Origin: an uncultured Phascolarctobacterium sp.
GTDB lineage: Bacteria; Bacillota; Negativicutes; Acidaminococcales; Acidaminococcaceae
Direction: 5' to 3'
Assembly: GCA_900552005.1 (NCBI GenBank)
Contig: URXU01000002.1
Coordinates: 1 to 64,000, forward strand
DNA: 64,000 nucleotides
The notes beneath the pieces are model-generated. The model saw only the letters and a program-made list of their open reading frames with translations, searched no databases and had not been told where the DNA came from. The first letter of the stretch is position 1, and every line of letters begins with the position of its first letter. Below, in pieces: positions 35,164 through 43,478 of the stretch. The position numbers and the translations under genes are program-made.

Positions 35164-35652
35164 CTAATATTTAGAATTTATTATATTTACTGTACAATCA
35201 GATATTACTTCATCATTACGATACAATTTAACATGACCAGAACTGATATTTGTTTTATAAACAGAGCTTCTTGGTACACTGATTTCTAATATAATCTGCA
35301 GATTTCCTTTCTCATCTACTGAAAGATTATCATCTGGCGTAATATTCCTCAAAAAACTTTTTCTGCTTCCTTGATAAACACTGGCATTTAAATTATTCAA
35401 TTCGCATTTATAATTACTGTCCATATCAACATTTTTATATTTAAGTGATAATGTCATTACATTTGGCTCCAAATAATATTTCAAAATACCAAATTCAGCA
35501 ATATCCACGGTTTCAGTACATTCAATAGTATCAGCAAGCTTGATCTCCTTGCTTACACTATCAAATGTACTATCTTTTTTTATAAAATTAAGTAAAGCCA
35601 TCAATAAAATCGCTACTATAAAACATATTATATTCTTAGCCCATTTATTCAT
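35164..35652 (-). CDS. Membrane-anchored protein of unknown function in an AT-rich unit
   Basis: I do not recognise this 162-residue protein. One N-terminal membrane segment (about 5-24) is followed by a soluble, beta-rich-looking domain of about 135 residues, presumably outside the membrane. Three Cys occur after the anchor (about positions 45, 83 and 152). An AGAGGTG site sits 5 bases before the ATG, and the start overlaps the preceding 62-residue gene by 8 bases. Codon use is far more A/T-rich than the flanking exonuclease and rlmD genes. It is last in a probable three-gene transcription unit with a membrane ferredoxin. Confidence 0.6.
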   Translation of the reverse strand: MNKWAKNIICFIVAILLMALLNFIKKDSTFDSVSKEIKLADTIECTETVDIAEFGILKYYLEPNVMTLSLKYKNVDMDSNYKCELNNLNASVYQGSRKSFLRNITPDDNLSVDEKGNLQIILEISVPRSSVYKTNISSGHVKLYRNDEVISDCTVNIINSKY

Positions 35653-35833
35653 TATGCACCTCTTGTAATTTTTTCTTTAGCCATTTGCTAATCAGCAATA
35701 TCAGCAAAAACAAATTCGGCATACAAGAAAAATTGCAAGTCGTACATTCTCCGCTGCATTTTATGTTGGAATTAGCATTAATTCCCAAAATGGATAAAAC
35801 TGTGCCTATAAATATAAAAATCTTCATTTTCAT
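35645..35833 (-). CDS. 62-residue membrane protein with a CX3CX2CX3C motif
   Basis: No family recognised. Two hydrophobic segments (about 3-19 and 40-51) flank a compact cysteine cluster CSGECTTCNFSC (C26, C30, C33, C37), and the tail is basic (KWLKKKL). The spacing suggests metal or iron-sulfur ligation or a set of redox-active thiols. It lies between a NapH-like ferredoxin (48-base gap) and an anchored protein (8-base overlap). Overlap, strand and composition support it as real, but a 62-residue frame in AT-rich DNA carries risk. Which side of the membrane the cysteines face is not clear. Confidence 0.55.
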   Translation of the reverse strand: MKMKIFIFIGTVLSILGINANSNIKCSGECTTCNFSCMPNLFLLILLISKWLKKKLQEVHNE

Positions 35834-35881
35834 AATTAAAACCCCGCATAAAATTTTTATTTACAGTTACTATAATTTTTA

Positions 35882-36697
35882 TCAATTATCTTTAGTATAA
35901 GTTATCGCTTTCTTAGGACAGCTCTTTATACATTCACCGCAAATTATGCAGTTATTAAGATTATTAGATGCCTTTTTGTTATTAATCATTATGGAACTCA
36001 TAGGACATTTCTTGGCACATATGCCGCAACCTATACATTTATCCTGATTAATTTTAATTCTGAAAACAGGCAAAAATTTACATGCCAAACTATGAACAAG
36101 ATTTTGTATAGCTCCTACAGGACATAAAAAATTGCAATATCCTCTTCCGCCTTTAGTAAACAAGCCAAATAAAACAAAATAAAGTAAAGCTGTCAAAAGC
36201 AAACTGCCGGAAAATGAAATAGTATATCCCCAAAAAATATAATTTATAGTAAGATCAAAAATATAATAATTACAAAAGCTGCACGCAATAGTACCGCCAA
36301 ATAACGTTAGCCCCATGAAACCGGTCAGCATACCATATCGCAAAGGTGTTATATCAACATACTTGGACCAATCTATTTTTATTCTATCAGGAATAATTCT
36401 GCTTATATACTCAGTGAATCCGCCGGCAGGACAAAGTTTGCCGCAGAAAACGGGCCCTAATATAATTGCACTAACAAGTAATACGATAAGATAAAAAATA
36501 AACTGCTCTGAATAATTAAATATGTTTCCGGACGCCATGCTTTCTATTTGCTTTCGCAAGCATAATTTATGAATATTTAAATAATCCCATTGCCCAGTAA
36601 AAAAATAATTGACAATTTTTTGGAAAATGGCAAATGGTGCGTAAAACAGAATAAAGCCTAAGATATATCCTGTGAATCTGTGATATCTTATTTCCAT
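35882..36697 (-). CDS. NapH/NosR-type membrane 4Fe-4S protein
   Basis: A 271-residue protein with about five membrane segments. There are two CX3CP motifs at membrane edges, CGKLCP (C85, C89) and CNFLCP (C188, C192). A C-terminal double 4Fe-4S ferredoxin domain follows: C221/C224/C227/C231 and C250/C253/C256/C260. The architecture matches the NapH/CcoG/NosR C-terminal family that moves electrons between the quinone pool and extracytoplasmic acceptors. No FMN-binding or reductase gene is adjacent, only two small unknown membrane proteins. It is AT-rich compared with its surroundings. Donor and acceptor are unknown. Confidence 0.85.
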   Translation of the reverse strand: MEIRYHRFTGYILGFILFYAPFAIFQKIVNYFFTGQWDYLNIHKLCLRKQIESMASGNIFNYSEQFIFYLIVLLVSAIILGPVFCGKLCPAGGFTEYISRIIPDRIKIDWSKYVDITPLRYGMLTGFMGLTLFGGTIACSFCNYYIFDLTINYIFWGYTISFSGSLLLTALLYFVLFGLFTKGGRGYCNFLCPVGAIQNLVHSLACKFLPVFRIKINQDKCIGCGICAKKCPMSSIMINNKKASNNLNNCIICGECIKSCPKKAITYTKDN

Positions 36698-36888
36698 AAT
36701 AATCTTCTCAACCTCTTTTTATCCTTCGATATATTTTCTATATTTTTAAGATAAATTTTTCCAAACGATCCCCATACTAACAACATCAGCAGTTAATAGC
36801 GAAACAAGGTTAAATATTCGCTTGCAGCATTTTTATTTTATCATTAATGCTGTTTCTTAATTAGTATTATACAAATAAATTATGTCAA
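36698..36888 (-). promoter_or_regulatory. Promoter and long structured leader of the membrane ferredoxin unit
   Basis: TTGACA (complement of 36883-36888), 16 bases, TACTAA (complement of 36861-36866) precede about 155 bases of untranslated leader. The leader opens with two hairpins: CAGCATT/AATGCTG (36825-36852) and GCGAA/TTCGC (36799-36821). No ribosome-binding site or terminator belongs to them. The rest of the 36698-37148 gap is AT-rich without a gene. Confidence 0.45.
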
Positions 36889-37060
36889 AACCATGTTTTT
36901 TGATATATTTGCAAATATGATATATAAATCGAATACAAATTCAATATTTTACTTACAAAATCTATTAAAGCCACTACATTCTTAACAAAATTTACAGTTA
37001 AAAGGAAGAAAATAAATTTTATCAATAGTATAAATTTTTTAAATATCTAATTGCAGAAAA

Positions 37061-37089
37061 AAAGACCATCAGAAAAACTGACAGTCTTT
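37061..37089 (-). terminator. Intrinsic terminator after rlmD
   Basis: AAAGAC..TCAG pairs with CTGA..GTCTTT around an A5 loop, followed on the minus strand by a long T run. Confidence 0.75.
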
Positions 37090-37148
37090 TCATGAAAATA
37101 TTCTAATATCTTTGTAATTATATCGTCATACAGCCATAACAAAAAATA

Positions 37149-38519
37149 TTAATTTTGTGAAAGTGATACTACCGTCTCCACATGGCTGGTCATGGGAAAC
37201 ATGTCTACCGGCTGCGCTGCCAGAGCCTTATAATCACGTTCTGCCAGATAAGCTAAATCACGTGCCAAAGAAGCCGGATTACAGGAAACATATACAATGC
37301 GCTTGGGCTTAACATCCGCAATGGCCTGCAATACTTTTTGCTCACAACCGGCACGCGGCGGATCAACAATTACTACATCGGGCAGAATACCCTGTGCCAG
37401 CAATTCCGGCAGTTTTTCCGCTACATCACCTAAAATAAATTCAGCATTATGACAATTATTATCTGCGGCATTTTTCTTGGCATCCTCAATAGCAGGAGGC
37501 ACGATTTCAATGCCATAAACTTGCGCGGCATGCTTTGCCAAATACAGCGAAATGGTTCCTGTCCCGCAGTAAACGTCCACCACTGTTTCATTACCGTTTA
37601 AAGCAGCATACTCCAGCGCCTTATTATACAATTTCTCAGCCTGTTCGCTATTAACCTGAAAAAAGGACTGTGCGGAAATATTAAAGCTCAATGCTCCTAA
37701 GCTGTCGGTAATTGTTGGCCTGCCATAAAGAACTCTGGTCTTGCTGCCCATAACCACATTGGTAGGTTTCTTATTAATATTTTGCACCACGCTTACCAAA
37801 CCAGGCACATATTTTTCCAGCCATTCTACTAATTCCTTTTTATGCGGGATATCATAGGCAGAGGTAATCAATACAGCCATTACTTCACCGCTATGTACCC
37901 CTACACGGCTCATGACATGACGAACCAGGCCTTTACCGGTCTTTTCATCATAAGCACTGATTCCAAACCGCTGCATCCATTTGCGTACTGTAGTGAGTAC
38001 TTCATTATTAGCTTCTTTTTGAATCAGGCAGCTGCCTGTATCAATAACGCTGTGTGTCGCAGCAGCATAGCAGCCGATATTTATTTTTCCTTCAGCATTC
38101 ACTGCTGCCGGAAACTGCATTTTATTACGATAATTCCACGGATTGCTGCAGCCAATGACCGGCAACACTTCCACATCTAAATGCCCAATTCTTGTCAGAG
38201 CATCAAGTACCTGCTGCTGTTTCATTTTCAGTTGCCCTGCATAAGACAAGTGCTGCAGCTGGCAGCCGCCGCATTCTTTATATACCGGACATATGGGTTC
38301 AGTTCTCTCAGCAGCTACCTTGATAAGCTGCTTTAAAACGCCAACCGCATAATTTTTCTTTACCAGTACAATCTCAGCCTGTACAATTTCTTCCGGCAGA
38401 GCATTTTTTACAAAAACAGTAAAACCATTATAACGTCCTACACCTTCGCCGCTGCTGCCAAGGCCGCTTATTTGTACTTCTATAATATCGCCTTTTTTAA
38501 CAGGCACTGCTGCTTTCAT
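37149..38519 (-). CDS. 23S rRNA uracil-C5 methyltransferase (RlmD/RumA-like)
   Basis: A 456-residue TrmA/RumA-family enzyme. It has an N-terminal TRAM domain (about 8-65), an iron-sulfur motif CPVYKECGGCQLQH (about 76-89), and a Rossmann methyltransferase with VVDVYCGTGTISLYL. The catalytic Cys is in YVSCNPASLARDL. It methylates a uracil in 23S rRNA or, in some members, tRNA T54; the exact position cannot be read from sequence. Single gene with a strong terminator. Confidence 0.9.
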   Translation of the reverse strand: MKAAVPVKKGDIIEVQISGLGSSGEGVGRYNGFTVFVKNALPEEIVQAEIVLVKKNYAVGVLKQLIKVAAERTEPICPVYKECGGCQLQHLSYAGQLKMKQQQVLDALTRIGHLDVEVLPVIGCSNPWNYRNKMQFPAAVNAEGKINIGCYAAATHSVIDTGSCLIQKEANNEVLTTVRKWMQRFGISAYDEKTGKGLVRHVMSRVGVHSGEVMAVLITSAYDIPHKKELVEWLEKYVPGLVSVVQNINKKPTNVVMGSKTRVLYGRPTITDSLGALSFNISAQSFFQVNSEQAEKLYNKALEYAALNGNETVVDVYCGTGTISLYLAKHAAQVYGIEIVPPAIEDAKKNAADNNCHNAEFILGDVAEKLPELLAQGILPDVVIVDPPRAGCEQKVLQAIADVKPKRIVYVSCNPASLARDLAYLAERDYKALAAQPVDMFPMTSHVETVVSLSQN

Positions 38520-38580
38520 GCACTACACTCCTTTGGATAACTTAATATTTAAATTATACCATAGCCCACCAGAAAACAAA

Positions 38581-38607
38581 AATGCTCCGGCATAAAGCCG
38601 GAGCATT
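38581..38607 (-). terminator. Intrinsic terminator after rubrerythrin
   Basis: AATGCTCCGGC pairs with GCCGGAGCATT around an ATAAA loop, followed by TTTTGTTTTC on the minus strand. Confidence 0.92.
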
Positions 38608-38624
38608 GAACAGGCCTAATAATC

Positions 38625-39164
38625 TTAATAATTGATTACATGCAGCTGGAAATATCCCTGCGGATGAGCGCAAACAGGACATTCTTTAGGAGCTTCTTCA
38701 GCTACTATAATTTCACCGCAGTTGGTGCAAATCCAAACTTTCTTTTCACTGCGTTTGAAAACACGATCATTTTCGATATTAGCAATCATGGCACGATATC
38801 TTTCTTCATGGTGTTTTTCAATCTTGCCCACTTCTTCAAACAAATAAGCTAATCTGTCAAAGCCTTCTTCTTTAGCGGTTTTGGCAAATTCTGCATACAT
38901 TTCTGTCCATTCATAATTTTCGCCGGCAGCAGCATCAGCTAAATTTTCCATTGTCTTGGGAATGCTGCCTCCATGCAGTTCTTTGAACCAAATTTTGGCA
39001 TGTTCTTTTTCATTGCCTGCTGTTTCTTCAAAAATAGCAGCAATTTGATTATAGCCTTCTTTTTTAGCGGCACTTGCATAATAGGTGTACTTATTCCTTG
39101 CCTGAGATTCACCGGCAAATGCAGTCCACAAATTTTGTTCCGTCTTGCTACCTTTTAATTCCAT
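38625..39164 (-). CDS. Rubrerythrin
   Basis: A 179-residue non-haem diiron peroxidase that detoxifies hydrogen peroxide in anaerobes. The N-terminal ferritin-like four-helix bundle carries ExxH ligands ([11 protein letters not shown], then [11 protein letters not shown] and [13 protein letters not shown]). The C-terminal rubredoxin domain has CTNCG ... CPVC (about 145-165). It lies 61 bases after the Fur/PerR-type regulator in the same direction, so it is probably co-transcribed and peroxide-regulated. Confidence 0.96.
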   Translation of the reverse strand: MELKGSKTEQNLWTAFAGESQARNKYTYYASAAKKEGYNQIAAIFEETAGNEKEHAKIWFKELHGGSIPKTMENLADAAAGENYEWTEMYAEFAKTAKEEGFDRLAYLFEEVGKIEKHHEERYRAMIANIENDRVFKRSEKKVWICTNCGEIIVAEEAPKECPVCAHPQGYFQLHVINY

Positions 39165-39225
39165 GTCTTGCTCCTCCTTAAAATAAACTAATATTTATCC
39201 CTTTTCAGGGTACTGCACTGACTTG

Positions 39226-39636
39226 TTATTCTTTTTCAGCTTCCAGCTTTTGACATTCCGGGCACAGACCGTTAAATACTATGTCATGATGCTCCATTTT
39301 ATAGCCGGTAACCGCGGCAACCTTGTCATCTAAATCCTGGAAATAATCAAAATTATCTACATTGGAAAATTTACCGCATTTGGTACATTTTATATGATAA
39401 TGTCTGGCGAGAATATGATCAAAACGATCGGCGCCACTGGGAACAGAAACTTTGCCCAATAAACCACTTTCTACTAAAGAATTCAGATTACGGTATACAG
39501 TGCCCTTACTGATATCAGGATATTCCATTGTGATTCGGTCATAAACCTCTTCAGCAGTGGGGTGATCTGCCAAAAAACGTACGGCAGCAATAACCAGTTG
39601 TCTTTGAATTGTATTCCTTTTAGCCATCTTCATCAT
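39226..39636 (-). CDS. Fur-family metalloregulator (PerR-like)
   Basis: A 136-residue regulator. The winged helix (about 10-80) includes TAEEVYDRI and SKGTVYRNLNSLVESGLL, the dimerisation domain carries HYHIKCTKCGKF, and CPEC closes the structural zinc site. Co-transcription with rubrerythrin favours PerR; the feoAB genes on the other side leave Fur open. A perfect inverted repeat overlaps its own -10, implying autoregulation. Confidence 0.9.
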   Translation of the reverse strand: MMKMAKRNTIQRQLVIAAVRFLADHPTAEEVYDRITMEYPDISKGTVYRNLNSLVESGLLGKVSVPSGADRFDHILARHYHIKCTKCGKFSNVDNFDYFQDLDDKVAAVTGYKMEHHDIVFNGLCPECQKLEAEKE

Positions 39637-39648
39637 CCTTTATCAAAA

Positions 39649-39692
39649 ATAATTCTCAATTAGAATTATACAATTATTTTGTTAAAAGTCAA
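39649..39692 (-). promoter_or_regulatory. Promoter and Fur/PerR-box-like operator of the regulator gene
   Basis: TTGACT (complement of 39687-39692), 16 bases, TATAAT (complement of 39665-39670). A perfect inverted repeat ATAATTCT-caatt-AGAATTAT (39649-39669) overlaps the -10, as expected of an autoregulated Fur-family promoter. Confidence 0.75.
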
Positions 39693-39831
39693 GTCAGAAC
39701 AAGGGTATTTTTCTAATAAATCACATTTAAAAATCGACCTTTTTGAGTATTTTGTATTAATTAATTGAATTATTCTTATTTTGTAGTAAATGTATATATT
39801 GCATCTCTGCATAAAGTAAATATTTTTTAAA

Positions 39832-39860
39832 TTGACACCAAAAATATCAAACTATATAAT
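39832..39860 (+). promoter_or_regulatory. Promoter of feoAB
   Basis: TTGACA (39832-39837), 17 bases, TATAAT (39855-39860), about 38 bases before feoA. I see no clear Fur box on it. Confidence 0.85.
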
Positions 39861-39897
39861 TATAAGGAGTTATTATTTATTATAGAAGGTTTTAGAA

Positions 39898-40146
39898 ATG
39901 CAAGAAAAATTATTGACTCTTAACAAACTCCCCTTAGGCAAAAGCGGGGTTATTCAGACTGTCGGCGGTGAAGGAATTTTGCGCCGGCGTTTATTAGATA
40001 TGGGCCTTACGCCCAAAACGAAAGTCATGGTTCGTAAAAAGGCACCCCTTGGCGATCCTCTGGAAATCTTTCTGCGCGGTTATGAGCTTACTCTGCGTGC
40101 CGATGAAGCAGCTAAAATAACTGTTCTGCCGGAGGATGATAACTAA
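39898..40146 (+). CDS. feoA: Ferrous iron transport protein FeoA
   Basis: An 82-residue SH3-like protein with the family phrase LLDMGLTPKTKVMVRKKAPLG. It assists FeoB at the inner membrane. Its stop codon shares one base with the feoB start (TAATG), so the two are translationally coupled. Confidence 0.94.
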   Translation: MQEKLLTLNKLPLGKSGVIQTVGGEGILRRRLLDMGLTPKTKVMVRKKAPLGDPLEIFLRGYELTLRADEAAKITVLPEDDN

Positions 40147-42152
40147 TGAAAATCCACTTCGCACTTGTCGGTAATCAAAACTGCGGCAAAAGTACATTAT
40201 TTAATTATCTTACCGGCAGCAATCAGCATGTCGGAAATTTTCCCGGTGTAACGGTTCAGAAAAAAGAAGGCGCACTTTTGCGTGTACCGGATGCCAGTGT
40301 TATCGACTTGCCTGGCATCTATTCTCTATCCCCTTATACTTCAGAGGAAATTGTTACCCGCGACCTGCTTTTATACAACAAACCCGATGCTATTATCAAT
40401 GTTATTGACGCTACAAATATTGAACGCAGTCTTTATCTGTCATTGCAGTTAATCGAACTGAACATTCCGATGATCATCGCTTTGAATATGATGGATGAAC
40501 TGACGGCCAGCGGCGGCAGTATTGATATCAAAGCCATGTCCGAAGCGTTAACAATTCCGGTTGTGCCTATTACGGCCAACAACGGTGAAGGCGTCAGCGA
40601 ACTGATTCGGCAGGCCGTAAGTCTGGCAGAAAATAAACAGCTGCCGCAAAGGCTGGATTTCTGCAGCGGCCCAGTACATACCGCAATCCATGCAATCGCT
40701 CATTTAATCGAACACAAGGTGCGCAGCAAAGGATTACCCCTGCGTTTTTCTTCTACTAAATTAATCGAAGGCGACAATATCTTTGCCAATGAATTGCAAT
40801 TAAGCGAAAATGAGCTGGATATTATTGGTCATTTTACTGATGAGATGGAAGCCGCTCTCGGAACGGATAAAGAAGCAGCGCTGGCCGATATGCGTTATGC
40901 CTATATTGAGAATCTCTGCGCCAAAACCGTACGCAAACCAGTGCATACAGATGCACAGATGCGCTCAGTAAAAATTGACTATTACCTGACGCATAAATAT
41001 TTCTCCCTGCCAATTTTTGTGGCCATCATGGGTTTAATTTTCTGGCTCACTTTCGATGTTATTGGCCGTTTTCTCAGTTCCCTATTAGAAGAAGCTATCA
41101 CCGCTATTACGGCTGCTGCTGATGCCGGCCTGACAGCACTTGATATCAGCGCTCCCATGCATTCGCTGATTATCGACGGTATTTTTTCCGGCGTCGGCAG
41201 CGTACTTTCCTTTCTGCCGACAATCATCACCCTGTTTTTCTTTCTCTCTCTGCTGGAAGACAGCGGTTATATGGCGCGTGTAGCCTTTGTTATGGATAAA
41301 CTTCTGCGCAAGATTGGTCTTTCCGGTTCATCTTTTGTCCCCATGATTATCGGTTTTGGCTGCAGTGTACCGGCTATTATGGCTACCAGAACTCTGGCCA
41401 GTGAACGCGACCGCAAGATGACTATTATGCTGACACCATTTATGAGCTGCAGTGCCAAACTGCCTATTTATGGTATCTTTATCGCAGCCTTTTTCCCTCA
41501 TGACGGCAGCCTGATAATGCTCAGTCTGTATTTTCTGGGCATCATTACTGCCATTATCTCAGGTTTATTGCTTAAAAGTCTGATTTTCAAGGGCAAGCCG
41601 GTTCCCTTTGTTATGGAACTGCCTGCCTATCGCCTTCCCACTACCAGAAATATTCTGCTGCATATGTGGAGCAAGGCCAAAGATTTTCTGCATAAGGCTT
41701 TTACTGTGATTTTTCTGGCCAGCATCGTTATCTGGTTCCTGCAAAGCTTTGATACGCGCTTTTATATGGTTGACGCCAGCGAAAGTATGATTGCCCAGAT
41801 TGGACGTCTGATTGCACCAATTTTTGCTCCCCTGGGCTTCGGCAGCTGGCAGGCGGCAACCTCTTTGCTGACGGGTATTACCGCAAAAGAAGTTGTTATC
41901 AGCACTCTTTCAGTACTGGCCGTTGGCAGTAACGGTGTGCCCGCTTTAGACCAATTGTTCAGCAGCCTTACCGCCTATACGTTTCTGGTCTTCTGCCTGC
42001 TCTATCCGCCTTGCGTAGCTGCTTTGGCTACTATCAGACGCGAATTAAACTCCGTACCGCATACCATTGCCTTAATCATTTATCAGCTGCTGGTTGCCTG
42101 GATAGTGGCTTTTCTGGTAAGACATATTGGTATAATATTAGGCTTTAGCTAA
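40146..42152 (+). CDS. feoB: Ferrous iron transporter FeoB
   Basis: A 668-residue Fe2+ transporter. The N-terminal GTPase has GNQNCGKST (G1), a VTVQKKEG switch, DLPGIYSL (G3) and LNMMDE (G4). A helical linker and about ten membrane segments follow, with two Gate domains (Cys motif GFGCSVPAIMATR). FeoC is absent, and a terminator follows. Main anaerobic iron uptake route. Confidence 0.97.
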   Translation: MKIHFALVGNQNCGKSTLFNYLTGSNQHVGNFPGVTVQKKEGALLRVPDASVIDLPGIYSLSPYTSEEIVTRDLLLYNKPDAIINVIDATNIERSLYLSLQLIELNIPMIIALNMMDELTASGGSIDIKAMSEALTIPVVPITANNGEGVSELIRQAVSLAENKQLPQRLDFCSGPVHTAIHAIAHLIEHKVRSKGLPLRFSSTKLIEGDNIFANELQLSENELDIIGHFTDEMEAALGTDKEAALADMRYAYIENLCAKTVRKPVHTDAQMRSVKIDYYLTHKYFSLPIFVAIMGLIFWLTFDVIGRFLSSLLEEAITAITAAADAGLTALDISAPMHSLIIDGIFSGVGSVLSFLPTIITLFFFLSLLEDSGYMARVAFVMDKLLRKIGLSGSSFVPMIIGFGCSVPAIMATRTLASERDRKMTIMLTPFMSCSAKLPIYGIFIAAFFPHDGSLIMLSLYFLGIITAIISGLLLKSLIFKGKPVPFVMELPAYRLPTTRNILLHMWSKAKDFLHKAFTVIFLASIVIWFLQSFDTRFYMVDASESMIAQIGRLIAPIFAPLGFGSWQAATSLLTGITAKEVVISTLSVLAVGSNGVPALDQLFSSLTAYTFLVFCLLYPPCVAALATIRRELNSVPHTIALIIYQLLVAWIVAFLVRHIGIILGFS

Positions 42153-42166
42153 ACTTAAACATACAC

Positions 42167-42195
42167 AAAAAACCGTTTCCATATGGAAACGGTTT
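42167..42195. terminator. Bidirectional terminator between feoB and pepT
   Basis: A near-perfect palindrome (AAAACCGTTTCC pairing with GGAAACGGTTTT) with T runs on both strands, between convergent genes. Confidence 0.93.
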
Positions 42196-42214
42196 TTTTC
42201 GTCTTTGAACTTTC

Positions 42215-43462
42215 TTATTTAGTGATAAGTTCAATAAGTTTTAAAGTCATCTGACAGGATTTTTCTACTGCGCTCATGGGCATAAATTCACAATTGGAGT
42301 GGAAATTATGTGCACCGGTAAAATAGTTAGGCGTCAAAATGCCTTTGCTGGAAATAAAGGAGCCATCGGTGCCGCCGCGCATTGCAATGGTCTTAGGAGT
42401 AATACCAAGTTCGTCCATGGCCTGATAAATAAAATCAATGCATTTTTTATTATCTTCACGTACGGCATCTTCAATATTTGCGTAAGTATCACTCATGGTA
42501 AGATCAATTACGGCTTTCGGATGACGCAGCTTTAAGAATTCTACGGCATCGCGAATCTGCTGTTTACGCGCTTCATACAATTTTTTATTATGGTCACGAA
42601 TTTTCAGTGAAACCTTAGCTTCGGAAACATTGGCCTCAATACCATTAACCCAAATAAAGCCTTCCAGCCCTTCAGTATGTTCAGGAGTCTGCATGCGGTC
42701 AAAGCTGTTTACCAAATCAACGGCAACCAAAGCCGGATTTACCAGCACGCCTTTAGCCGACATAGGATGGGCGGTGATACCTTTAATAGTTACTTCCGCA
42801 CTGCCGGCATTAAACGTCTGATAAACAACTTCACCCAGTTCACAACAGTCAATAGTATAAGCAAAATCTACAGGGAATTTGCTGAAATCCATTTTTTTGC
42901 TGCCCAGCAGGCCAACTTCTTCATCTGGCACAAATGCTACATAAATTTCACCATGATAACGGCTCTTCTCATTTACCAGTGTTTCCAACGCTACCATAAC
43001 ATTACTGATGGCTGCTTTATTATCAGCGCCTAAAACAGAGGTACCGTCGCTGACAATAATATTATCGCCAATGTAGCGCTCAATTTCAGGATGTTCTTTG
43101 ACAGTAAGATAAATCTGCTTTTCTTTATTCAGGCAGATATCGCCGCCTTGATAGTTCTCAATAATCTGCGGATGAACTTCCGGTGACAGGCAGACATTGA
43201 CTGTATCTAAATGGGTTACCCAGCCTACTTTAGGCACCGCATGGTATCCAGCCGGTAAATTAGCCGGCAGGCGGCCTGTCAGTACGGAAAACTCACTGAT
43301 CTCCAAATCAACCAATCCCAGGGCCGCCAAATCTTCTTTCAGCAGTTCCGCCAGTTTTCTTTGACCAGGAGTACTGGGAACAACATTCGCACCTTCACAG
43401 CTTTGACTGGGTACGGCAGCATAGCGCAGGAAACGTTCCTGCAATTTCTTTTGTAAATCCAT
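42215..43462 (-). CDS. pepT: Peptidase T (tripeptide aminopeptidase)
   Basis: A 415-residue M20-family di-zinc aminopeptidase. Zinc-site motifs are THLDTVN (H/D), SVLGADNKAAI, PDEEVGLLGS and the C-terminal GAHNFHSNCEFMP. It cleaves the N-terminal residue of tripeptides in the cytoplasm. It lies 16 bases after the AbgT transporter, so uptake and hydrolysis of a peptide-like substrate are probably linked. Confidence 0.94.
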   Translation of the reverse strand: MDLQKKLQERFLRYAAVPSQSCEGANVVPSTPGQRKLAELLKEDLAALGLVDLEISEFSVLTGRLPANLPAGYHAVPKVGWVTHLDTVNVCLSPEVHPQIIENYQGGDICLNKEKQIYLTVKEHPEIERYIGDNIIVSDGTSVLGADNKAAISNVMVALETLVNEKSRYHGEIYVAFVPDEEVGLLGSKKMDFSKFPVDFAYTIDCCELGEVVYQTFNAGSAEVTIKGITAHPMSAKGVLVNPALVAVDLVNSFDRMQTPEHTEGLEGFIWVNGIEANVSEAKVSLKIRDHNKKLYEARKQQIRDAVEFLKLRHPKAVIDLTMSDTYANIEDAVREDNKKCIDFIYQAMDELGITPKTIAMRGGTDGSFISSKGILTPNYFTGAHNFHSNCEFMPMSAVEKSCQMTLKLIELITK

Positions 43463-43478
43463 TCATGATTCCTTCTTT

